Shown: one piece after another, positions 1 through 5,208 of the stretch | Layout of the letters: every line of letters begins with the position of its first letter | Position numbering within the stretch: the stretch's first letter is position 1 | Origin: RGIG8748 sp045578205 | GTDB lineage: Bacteria; Bacillota; Clostridia; UMGS1810 | Assembly: GCA_045578205.1 (NCBI GenBank) | Contig: JAZNJU010000037.1 | Span: 1 to 5,230 of the forward strand | Direction: 5' to 3' | Length of the DNA: 5,230 nt | Translations under genes and position numbers: made by a program | Notes under the pieces: model-generated | Told to the model about the DNA's origin: nothing | Databases searched by the model: none | What the model saw: only the letters and a program-made list of their open reading frames with translations

Positions 1-436
1 GGTTTTTTTGCGCTTTTACTCTGCCTCTGTACACGTCTATAACGTAACTTAACGTCTGGAATGTGTAGAAACTTATTCCGATTGGAAGCGCAAGGCGTAA
101 AAAGGGTATTGAAAACCCAGTAACGGCGTTTATGTTCTCTATGAAAAAATCTGCATACTTGAAGTATCCCAGCGCACCTAAGGAAAACACAACCGATGCA
201 CCGACACATATTTTTGACCATATCTGTCCGCGGAATTTCTCTGTGGCGATTCCCAGAATATAGTTTACCGTTATGCTTGCTATCATGAGAAAAACATATT
301 TTGGCTCTCCCCACGCATAGAAAAGCAGGCTGAATGTGAGCAGAACAGTGTTTTTGAGAACCTTTGGAACTGCAAAATACACAAGCACTGCAAGAGGCAG
401 AAAATAATATAAAAATGTTATGCTTGAAAACAGCAT
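1..436 (-). CDS. MBOAT-family O-acyltransferase (AlgI/DltB-like), N-terminal part only
   Basis: The reading frame gives 145 residues and runs off the left edge of the window without a stop. It is a multi-pass membrane protein: hydrophobic stretches lie at about residues 4-24, 30-58 and 75-92. Family hallmarks are FYAWGEPKYVFLMIAS (39-54), LGYFKYADFF (89-98) and LPIGISFYTFQ (118-127) followed by SYVIDVYRG (130-138). The last block is the characteristic AlgI/MBOAT signature. Full-length members have about 450-500 residues, so the membrane His expected in the catalytic half lies outside the window. Known members move acyl (often acetyl) groups across the membrane onto extracellular polysaccharides or teichoic acids. 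The ATG at 434-436 is chosen because AGGAG lies 8 nt upstream (445-449). The start is only 22 bp after the stop of the lipoprotein gene, so the two are probably co-transcribed. The acceptor polymer cannot be told from this fragment. Confidence 0.93.
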   Translation of the reverse strand, partial: MLFSSITFLYYFLPLAVLVYFAVPKVLKNTVLLTFSLLFYAWGEPKYVFLMIASITVNYILGIATEKFRGQIWSKICVGASVVFSLGALGYFKYADFFIENINAVTGFSIPFLRLALPIGISFYTFQTLSYVIDVYRGRVKAQKN

Positions 437-458
437 ACATATCGCTCCTACTTAAAAA

Positions 459-1160
459 TTACTCTTCAAAAGCCAGAGGGCTCATTACAAAGAAAACTTT
501 GTTTCCGCTTATACCCGAAACCATTTCGTCGGCTTCGGTGCAGATGTTCCATCTTAAATTTGCAGAAGACTTTAAGTTGTTTACAAATGCGGAAGCGTCT
601 GAAGCGCTTTCCAGAGTGAATACATAACCTACAAAAGGTGTAGTTCCTATCATAGGTGAGAAGATTGCACCCTCTTTGAAGCCTTTTATCTCGTTGTTGT
701 CAAAGCCGGTGAGGTAACCCGGTTCAACAGCCATGGCTCCGCCCATAAAGGGGATAACAGGGTTTGTAATAAGTGCCTCGGCAAGTGAAAGTGCATCCAT
801 GGAAGATGCCTTATTCATAAAATCTGCAAGAAGAACATTTCCCACGCTCCCCGAAGTCTGTGTTTCGCTTTGTTCGGGTTTCTGTTCGGGTTTCTGTTCG
901 GGTTTCTGCTCGGGCTTTTGCTCGGGCTTTTGTTCGGGCTTTTGTTCGGGATTTTGTTCGGGATTTTCCGCAGGCTTTGATTCTTCCTTTTCTTCCTGTT
1001 TTTCTTCGGTTTCTTCTTTTTCCGCGGTGTCTTTGGTATCTTCTGTTTTCTCCTCTGTAACAGATGTATTTGCCTCTGTTTCTTCTTTAATTTCCTCTTT
1101 GCATCCTGCAAGAGATAAAACCATAACAAGTGCTAAAATCAATGCTAAAATCTTTTTCAT
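459..1160 (-). CDS. Secreted lipoprotein with K/E-rich and PEQ-repeat linker and small C-terminal domain
   Basis: This 233-residue protein starts with a classic lipoprotein signal: MKK, a hydrophobic core, and lipobox LAGC with the lipidated Cys at residue 20. Residues 21-65 are a charged low-complexity stretch rich in Glu, Lys and Thr. Residues 66-97 are eight tandem (N/K)PEQ units, and an S/T/G stretch runs to about 105. These would form an extended, probably cell-wall-spanning stalk. A globular-looking domain follows (about 106-233), with blocks such as FSPMIGTTPFVGYVFTLES and a hydrophobic KVFFVM near the end. Its layout recalls the DUF4358 lipoproteins, which I believe often sit near MBOAT genes, but I cannot confirm this without a profile search. 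The start is set at ATG 1158-1160, which has GGAGG 8 nt upstream. The 16-residue TTG-initiated extension upstream would bury the signal peptide. The stop lies 22 bp before the MBOAT gene, suggesting one operon and a role in envelope-polymer modification. Function is unknown. Confidence 0.88.
   Translation of the reverse strand: MKKILALILALVMVLSLAGCKEEIKEETEANTSVTEEKTEDTKDTAEKEETEEKQEEKEESKPAENPEQNPEQKPEQKPEQKPEQKPEQKPEQKPEQSETQTSGSVGNVLLADFMNKASSMDALSLAEALITNPVIPFMGGAMAVEPGYLTGFDNNEIKGFKEGAIFSPMIGTTPFVGYVFTLESASDASAFVNNLKSSANLRWNICTEADEMVSGISGNKVFFVMSPLAFEE
871..966 (-). repeat. Eight tandem 12-bp units coding for (N/K)PEQ
   Basis: Eight in-frame 12-bp units lie inside the lipoprotein gene (plus-strand core TGYTCGGGNTTY). 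In gene order they encode two NPEQ units followed by six KPEQ units. Synonymous variants are clustered: the last three units use AAA for Lys, the three before them use AAG, and the first two use AAT for Asn. This blockwise pattern suggests growth by duplication of adjacent units. Because the unit length is a multiple of three, copy-number change would lengthen or shorten the stalk without a frameshift. Confidence 0.95.
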
Positions 1161-1179
1161 TTGAATTTCCTCCGTAAAT

Positions 1180-1208
1180 TTTATCTTGTACACCTGATAT
1201 ACTCCCAA
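1180..1208 (-). promoter_or_regulatory. Weak candidate promoter for the lipoprotein-MBOAT pair
   Basis: On the minus strand TTGGGA (1203-1208) is followed after 17 bp by GATAAA (1180-1185). Each matches the sigma-A consensus at four of six positions. Transcription would start only about 15 nt before the ATG at 1160, close to the GGAGG. The site is weak, and the pair could instead depend on readthrough from the regulator gene. Confidence 0.3.
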
Positions 1209-1213
1209 GACAC

Positions 1214-1255
1214 AAAAAAGGTTGCAAAAAAATTGATTTTTTTTATTTTTGTAAC
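1214..1255 (-). terminator. Weak AT-rich terminator-like hairpin after the regulator gene
   Basis: On the minus strand GTTAC (1251-1255) and the A-run after it can pair with the T-run and GCAAC (1221-1225): three GTT/AAC pairs, one A-C mismatch, one C-G pair and five A-T pairs. A six-T tract follows directly (1214-1219). The arms include the last codons and the stop of the AraC-type gene. With only two G-C pairs the stem is poor, so it may be leaky and let some transcription reach the lipoprotein gene. Confidence 0.4.
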
Positions 1256-2034
1256 ATAAAGCGTGTCAGCCTGTACTCCCTTGGTGTAACTCCGAAAGTT
1301 TTTTTGAAATCCCTGCAAAAATAGTTACTGTCGGCATAACCGCACATTCGGGCAATTTTCTCCGCAGAAACTTCGGTATCCATCAGGATTTCCTCCGCTT
1401 TTTTCATCCGCACCCTCTTTATGTACTTTGCAATTCCGTCGGGCATATATGGCTGTGTATAAGAATAAAGTTTGGTTCTGCTCAAAGAAAACTCCCTGCA
1501 CAGGGCATCTATTCCGAGGTCTTCGGAAATGTTCTTTTTTATGTATTCCGCTATTTTTATTCCCATATCTTCTTTTTCTTCAAAAATGGGGTGCATGGAC
1601 ATAATGTAGTAGGCAAGACCTTTTAAAACATGGGTACAGGCACCAATCTCTTCCTCTGTTTTGGTCACAACTGTGGAAACATATTTTTCATACTGGGGAA
1701 AGTGCGTTTTCTTCTCCCCTTTAGGAAGAAGTTGACCGAACATGAGATAACCTACAATCATACCCTCGTTTGTAATGGGCAGAACGGATTCCACGAGATT
1801 TGCGTGGCATCTGCCTGTGTAGAGATTCATTATACTTCTTGCCTTTTTGCAAAAATTCATTTCACTCTTACGGCATTTTTCTCCGTGGTGTGCATTTACT
1901 TTTTCGCAAAATCCGCAGTGCCTTTCGGGATAGGAAAGTATTTCATTGAAATGCTCATCGAGTATTACCACCTTTATTCCCGTTAGGATATTGAAAGATT
2001 TTAGAAGTTCTGTTACTTTCTCTTTGTCAAACAT
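1243..2034 (-). CDS. AraC-family transcriptional regulator with N-terminal PocR sensory domain
   Basis: The 263-residue protein has two parts. Residues 1 to about 140 resemble the PocR ligand-binding domain, with a CGFC pair (C40, C43), further cysteines C54 and C62, and the GRCHANLVESVLPI...GYLMFGQLL blocks (74-103) typical of the fold. Residues about 159-256 are an AraC/HTH_18 DNA-binding domain with two helix-turn-helices: IDALCREFSLSRTKLYSY (about 175-192) and EKIARMCGYADSNYFCRDFK (225-244), ending in the usual FGVTPREYR. PocR domains are known as cytoplasmic sensors of small organic ligands, and AraC domains usually activate. The ATG at 2032-2034 is preferred because GAGGTG lies 6 nt upstream; the in-frame GTG at 2041-2043 overlaps that ribosome binding site. 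The gene diverges from the beta-helix gene across 143 bp, its most likely target. The five cysteines clustered in the sensor might bind metal or sense redox state, but this is speculation. Confidence 0.93.
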   Translation of the reverse strand: MFDKEKVTELLKSFNILTGIKVVILDEHFNEILSYPERHCGFCEKVNAHHGEKCRKSEMNFCKKARSIMNLYTGRCHANLVESVLPITNEGMIVGYLMFGQLLPKGEKKTHFPQYEKYVSTVVTKTEEEIGACTHVLKGLAYYIMSMHPIFEEKEDMGIKIAEYIKKNISEDLGIDALCREFSLSRTKLYSYTQPYMPDGIAKYIKRVRMKKAEEILMDTEVSAEKIARMCGYADSNYFCRDFKKTFGVTPREYRLTRFMLQK

Positions 2035-2052
2035 GGAATTCACCTCACATGT

Positions 2053-2081
2053 ATTATACGGCTTTCAAGAAAACATTTCAA
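2053..2081 (-). promoter_or_regulatory. Near-consensus sigma-A promoter of the AraC-type regulator gene
   Basis: On the minus strand TTGAAA (2076-2081) and TATAAT (2053-2058) are separated by exactly 17 bp: five of six and six of six matches. Transcription would start near 2046, leaving a leader of about 12 nt in which the ribosome binding site lies almost at the 5' end. A TTTCAA copy at 2063-2068 within the spacer repeats the -35 sequence read on the other strand. Confidence 0.75.
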
Positions 2082-2104
2082 TACGAATTTACAAAAAAAA
2101 TACG

Positions 2105-2134
2105 TTTTTCCCTTTAATTCAAGGAACATATTAT
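2105..2134 (+). promoter_or_regulatory. Candidate weak, activator-dependent promoter of the beta-helix gene
   Basis: TATTAT (2129-2134) matches the -10 consensus at five of six positions, but no recognisable -35 lies 16-18 bp upstream; the positions hold T/C-rich sequence. A good -10 without a -35 is typical of promoters needing an activator, which fits the divergent AraC-type gene. Transcription would start near 2141, giving a leader of about 37 nt that contains AAAGGAAG (2163-2170), 7 nt before the ATG. Confidence 0.4.
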
Positions 2135-2177
2135 GTAGAATGTAGGCAAATAAACTATCTGTAAAGGAAGCGATACA

Positions 2178-3596
2178 ATGAATACAGAAACAAAAAAACT
2201 CTATGAGAGTATAGAAAACTCCGTTAAAAGCGAATACACCTTTGAAAACCCCGTTAATCTTTCGGACTATAAACACCTTGCAAAGAATAAAACAATAACC
2301 GTGAAAACTCCCGATGGAGAAAAAACCATGGATGTTTTGGTGTGGTCCGATGCCATAGAAAAGGCTTTTTGCGACTCCGACTGTCTGTATATCCCCAAGA
2401 TGGAAGACACCGTGTACCTTGAAAGACCCATTGTTATGCACTCAGGATACAAACTGAATGTAGACCCCATGCAGAGAATTTCCTCTGTGCCAAATGCAGG
2501 ATGCTCCCTTGTAATAAGCGACAATATACTGGACGGAGCATTCAAGGAAGTGCACCTCGACAATCCCACATGTGACATAGCAATAGAGGGCGGTATCTGG
2601 GATGCACTCGGCTACACCCCCACCATGTTCAACGGCAACGCAAGACTTCAGGCAAACAAGAAAAATCCCATGCGCGGAAGTTTTGGACTTATGGTTTTTT
2701 CAAATGTCAAAGATGTGATAGTAAAGAACATTACCCCATCCAATGCACTCTCCTACGGTGTGCAGATATGCAACTGTGAGGGTTTCTGCATTGAAAACAT
2801 CAATTTTGTAAACTACCACAAAGACGGCGTCCACGTAAACGGCCATGTTAAAAACGGCATAATCCGAAATCTCTCCGGCGAGGACATGGGAGACGATATG
2901 GTTGCATTAAATGCCTGGGACTGGTATTCATCTGCCCTTACCTACGGCAATATAGAAAATCTTATTGTGGAGAACTTAAAGAGCAAGCACAATGAATTGA
3001 GACTTCTCCCGGGAAGAAAGGTGTACGACGACGGCTCATCCAACGAGTGTGCAATCCGCAACTGTATACTATGCAACATAGAGGGTGTATATACTTTCAA
3101 ACTCTACGGTCAGCCCCTCTTCCGCGACCCCGAGCGTGATTTTTCGCCAATACCCGGAATTATAGAAAATGTCCATTTTGAAGACATAAAATTCCCCGAA
3201 ATGGCAGATGCGGGAATTGCGGGAATTACCGTGAACGGTCTTTTTGACATTTGCGCCGACACAGACAACCTCACATTCGAAAACATAAGTGTGAAAAGTA
3301 CCTTTGAAGACTTCAAAAAGAAAGGTATCCCCGTAATAAAAGTGGGACCCCTTTCCCAGACCTACACCTTCGGCAGCGATGACCCCAAAGACTGGAAAGA
3401 ACTTTTCTACCCCGACCACATAAACACAGTTAAAAACACAGTTATCTCCAATGTGGAATTTACAGACAAAAAAGCCGAAAAAGAAGATGAAAACTTCATC
3501 ATCCGCACAGTGAAACTTTCGGTGAATAATGATTATCCCAACACAAAACCCAAGGGCGGAACAGGTTACGGAATAACAGAAAACGTTATTTTTTAA
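2178..3596 (+). CDS. GH28-like (polygalacturonase-like) right-handed beta-helix protein, probably cytoplasmic
   Basis: The 472-residue protein lacks a signal peptide and membrane segments, so it should stay in the cytoplasm. From about residue 105 to 375 it shows the short periodic coils of a right-handed parallel beta-helix, for example NVKDVIVKNITPSN, CEGFCIENINFVNY, VKNGIIRNLSGED and NIENLIVENLKS. GH28-type landmarks occur in order and at the expected spacing. KDG (D216) stands for the family NTD, GDDMVALN (D239, D240) for GDD, and FKLYG (K308) for the RIK block. The usual GHG is absent; H271 in KHNEL is the nearest counterpart. The family hydrolyses galacturonan or related oligosaccharides by inversion, so an intracellular role on imported oligosaccharides is plausible but unproven. 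Residues 1-100 and about 380-472 match nothing I recognise. The start has a good ribosome binding site. The gene diverges from a PocR/AraC regulator; no clear terminator follows. Substrate is unknown, and an isomerase, transferase or lyase activity cannot be excluded. Confidence 0.8.
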   Translation: MNTETKKLYESIENSVKSEYTFENPVNLSDYKHLAKNKTITVKTPDGEKTMDVLVWSDAIEKAFCDSDCLYIPKMEDTVYLERPIVMHSGYKLNVDPMQRISSVPNAGCSLVISDNILDGAFKEVHLDNPTCDIAIEGGIWDALGYTPTMFNGNARLQANKKNPMRGSFGLMVFSNVKDVIVKNITPSNALSYGVQICNCEGFCIENINFVNYHKDGVHVNGHVKNGIIRNLSGEDMGDDMVALNAWDWYSSALTYGNIENLIVENLKSKHNELRLLPGRKVYDDGSSNECAIRNCILCNIEGVYTFKLYGQPLFRDPERDFSPIPGIIENVHFEDIKFPEMADAGIAGITVNGLFDICADTDNLTFENISVKSTFEDFKKKGIPVIKVGPLSQTYTFGSDDPKDWKELFYPDHINTVKNTVISNVEFTDKKAEKEDENFIIRTVKLSVNNDYPNTKPKGGTGYGITENVIF

Positions 3597-3624
3597 ACGA
3601 TGCTGATAATTCTTAAAAAAACAT

Positions 3625-3653
3625 TGGACAAAACCCAATTTGTCTGCTATAAT
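3625..3653 (+). promoter_or_regulatory. Extended -10 promoter of the ECF S component-coaX operon
   Basis: TGGACA (3625-3630) and TATAAT (3648-3653) are 17 bp apart, and TGC directly before the -10 makes it an extended -10 element. Transcription is expected around 3658-3660. This gives a leader of about 125 nt before the ATG at 3785, unusually long for this window, where the other inferred leaders are 12-40 nt. Confidence 0.75.
3627..3644. promoter_or_regulatory. Perfect dyad GACAAA-N6-TTTGTC over the -35/spacer: candidate operator
   Basis: The arms 3627-3632 and 3639-3644 are exact reverse complements around ACCCAA. The 18-bp dyad covers the end of the -35 hexamer and most of the spacer, a position where a bound dimeric repressor would block RNA polymerase. 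I do not recognise it as the site of a known regulator. A second, overlapping inverted repeat (ATTGG 3623-3627, CCAAT 3635-3639) also exists. Neither is followed by a T-run, so neither looks like a terminator for the upstream gene. Confidence 0.4.
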
Positions 3654-3659
3654 CAAAAA

Positions 3660-3784
3660 CGCAAAGTATGAAAAAGCAATAACACGGCGGATATTCTTTG
3701 GAAATCTGACCTTTGCCAAAAAGTAAATACTTTGCAAATTGTATTGTATCCTCAAAGAGAGGAATAATAACAGGAGGTTTTTTT
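3660..3784 (+). promoter_or_regulatory. Structured 5' leader, candidate cis-regulatory RNA of the pantothenate operon
   Basis: The predicted transcript begins at the left arm of a perfect 9-bp inverted repeat: GCAAAGTAT (3661-3669) with ATACTTTGC (3727-3735), closing a 57-nt interior. Inside, TTTGG (3697-3701) can pair with CCAAA (3716-3720). GCAAAG (3661-3666) has a competing partner, CTTTGC (3711-3716). The right arm can also fold locally, AAAGT (3720-3724) with ACTTT (3729-3733). Downstream, TCCTC (3749-3753) pairs with GAGGA (3759-3763) around AAAGA, while CCTC (3750-3753) could instead mask GAGG of the ribosome binding site (3774-3777). Such alternatives suit a translational switch. No known riboswitch consensus is apparent to me. 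The structure was judged by eye and without an alignment. Confidence 0.4.
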
Positions 3785-4369
3785 ATGAACGAAAGACAAA
3801 CAAATGTAAGAACACTGGTTACAACCGCGATACTGACCGCACTCGTGGTACTTCTTCAGTTTTTGGGAAGTGCCATAAAACTGGGACCCTTTTCCATATC
3901 CCTTGTGCTCATACCCATCGTAATCGGTGCGGCAAAATGCGGAATCGGCGCAGGTGCCTGGCTGGGATTTGTGTTCGGAGCGGTGGTGCTTTTATCGGGC
4001 GATGCTGCTCTCTTTATGGCGGCAAGTGTTCCCGGCACCATAATCACCGTTCTTGCAAAAGGTATCATCTGCGGACTCGGAGCAGGCGCAATGTACAAAC
4101 TGTCTCACAAGATATTTAAAAACGATTTTGTTTCCGCCATCATATCCGCAATTGTATGCCCCGTTCTCAACACCGGCGTATTTCTTCTGGGATGTCTTGT
4201 GTTCTTTATGGACACAGTAAAGATGTGGGCGGAGGCCGCAGGACTTGGCGCTAATGTAGGACAATACATGATATTCGGACTTGTGGGAGCAAACTTTCTG
4301 TTTGAAATTGCAGTAAATGTTATTTTCTCTCCTGCAATCGTACAAATATTAAAGGCGACAGAGAAATAA
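3785..4369 (+). CDS. ECF transporter S component, probably pantothenate-specific (PanT-like)
   Basis: This 194-residue, highly hydrophobic protein has about six membrane segments (near 9-30, 36-52, 55-72, 84-104, 116-142 and 160-188). Its size and layout match substrate-binding S components of energy-coupling factor vitamin transporters. Segment 1 carries AILTA (A15, A19), the AxxxA-type contact that S components use with the EcfT scaffold. CPVLNTGVFLLG (125-136) resembles the conserved block of the PanT-like branch as I remember it. The energising EcfA/A'/T module is not here, as expected for group II ECF systems sharing a module encoded elsewhere. Specificity rests mainly on context: coaX follows after 10 bp in the same operon. 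Pantothenate is thus likely, though another precursor cannot be excluded. The ATG at 3785 is preferred because AGGAGG lies 7 nt upstream; the 24-residue TTG extension from 3713 crosses the leader and the ribosome binding site. Confidence 0.85.
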   Translation: MNERQTNVRTLVTTAILTALVVLLQFLGSAIKLGPFSISLVLIPIVIGAAKCGIGAGAWLGFVFGAVVLLSGDAALFMAASVPGTIITVLAKGIICGLGAGAMYKLSHKIFKNDFVSAIISAIVCPVLNTGVFLLGCLVFFMDTVKMWAEAAGLGANVGQYMIFGLVGANFLFEIAVNVIFSPAIVQILKATEK

Positions 4370-4379
4370 GGTGATATGA

Positions 4380-5147
4380 ATGATACTTGCAATAGACATT
4401 GGAAACACCCAGATTGTGCTGGGCTGTATAGACGATAAAAAGGTAATATTCAAAGAAAGAATGTCCACCAACCACAAGGCAACCAGACTTGAATACGCAT
4501 CTATGCTGAAAACCGCATTCGATATGTACAGCATCGACATTTCCGACCTGGAAGGTGCTGTGATTTCTTCGGTTGTGCCCCCCGTAACAGGCAATGTGGC
4601 ACAGGCGGTGGAAAGTTTTGCAAAGGTAAAACCCCTCATTGTGGAACCGGGTATCAAGACAGGAATAAACATCAAAATAGACAATCCCTCCCAACTCGGA
4701 AGCGACCTTCTCGTTTCTGCCGTTGCAGGAGTAGACCGATACAAACTCCCGCTCATTATAATTGACATGGGAACTGCGACCACTGTTTCTGTGATAACAG
4801 AAAACAAAGAATACATCGGCGGAGCAATACTCCCGGGTGTTATGATATCGCACGATGCACTCGTGTCTGGCACATCCAAACTAAACGGAGTTGCACTCGG
4901 GGCACCGGGCAAGGTAATCGGTTCCAACACCACAGACTGTATAAAAAGCGGTCTTGTGTACGGTAACGCGGGCGCTCTGGACGGAATTATAGACGGCATC
5001 AATGCCGAAATAGGAAAAGAATGTTCAGTTGTTGCTACGGGCGGTCTTGCCCAGGTGGTTGTCCCGTTCTGCAGGAAGAAAATCACCATAGATGATGAAC
5101 TTCTCATAAAGGGACTGCGTATTATATATGAAAAAAATAAACAGTAA
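4380..5147 (+). CDS. coaX: Type III pantothenate kinase
   Basis: The enzyme phosphorylates pantothenate to 4'-phosphopantothenate, the first step of coenzyme A synthesis, in the cytoplasm. The 255-residue length is normal for the family. ASKHA-fold motifs occur in order: DIGNT (6-10) for phosphate binding, SSVVPPV (63-69), LGSD (106-109) with the probable catalytic base D109, IDMGTATT (128-135), GGAILPG (147-153) and ATGGLA (219-224). The usual GxDR motif reads GSDL here, with Leu110 in place of Arg; I recall similar versions in other Clostridia, so it need not mean loss of activity. Type III enzymes are known to resist CoA feedback inhibition and to need a monovalent cation. AAGGTG (4368-4373), 6 nt before the ATG, overlaps the TAA of the transporter gene, suggesting coupled translation. 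No clear terminator follows. Confidence 0.96.
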   Translation: MILAIDIGNTQIVLGCIDDKKVIFKERMSTNHKATRLEYASMLKTAFDMYSIDISDLEGAVISSVVPPVTGNVAQAVESFAKVKPLIVEPGIKTGINIKIDNPSQLGSDLLVSAVAGVDRYKLPLIIIDMGTATTVSVITENKEYIGGAILPGVMISHDALVSGTSKLNGVALGAPGKVIGSNTTDCIKSGLVYGNAGALDGIIDGINAEIGKECSVVATGGLAQVVVPFCRKKITIDDELLIKGLRIIYEKNKQ

Positions 5148-5177
5148 CAAAAGGGAATGTAAAAAAAGTCCAGACCG

Positions 5178-5208
5178 TTTATAGGCTCCATTACTGAACT
5201 TCTATAAT
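5178..5208 (+). promoter_or_regulatory. Possible promoter for a gene beyond the right edge
   Basis: The 83 bases after coaX contain no gene I can support. A perfect TATAAT (5203-5208) is present; the best -35-like hexamer, TTTATA (5178-5183), is 19 bp upstream, which is wide. A transcript would start near 5215 and leave the window after about 15 nt. Confidence 0.3.

Noticed and set aside
364..627. 87-codon plus-strand open frame across the MBOAT/lipoprotein junction
   Set aside because: It runs antisense over the end of one supported gene and the start of another, with no family resemblance.
871..966. CRISPR-like array
   Set aside because: The 12-bp units are contiguous with no spacers and remain in frame in a clear coding gene.
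733..1164. Plus-strand open frame coding for repeated SGFC units, plus the other-frame frames at 815-1129 and 860-1060
   Set aside because: They are antisense or out-of-frame readings of the 12-bp repeats in the lipoprotein gene, which itself has a signal peptide, lipobox and ribosome binding site.
1161..1208. 16-residue N-terminal extension of the lipoprotein from a TTG start
   Set aside because: It would move the lipoprotein signal peptide inside the protein and cross the GGAGG that serves the ATG at 1160.
3713..3784. 24-residue extension of the ECF S component from TTG 3713
   Set aside because: The extension covers the structured leader and the AGGAGG that serves ATG 3785, and no ribosome binding site precedes TTG 3713.
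3660..3784. Assignment of the leader to a known class (pan motif, TPP, cyclic-di-GMP)
   Set aside because: I could not find the conserved core bases of these classes; naming one would be a guess without a covariance-model search.
3739..4119. Alternative-frame plus-strand open frame inside the S component gene
   Set aside because: Its product is rich in Arg, Cys and His with no recognisable motifs, whereas the overlapping frame is a clean six-helix membrane protein.
4349..5191. Long minus-strand open frame (280 codons) opposite coaX
   Set aside because: It is exactly antisense to a gene with all CoaX motifs and its translation resembles no family I know; 4320-4853 is likewise a shadow.
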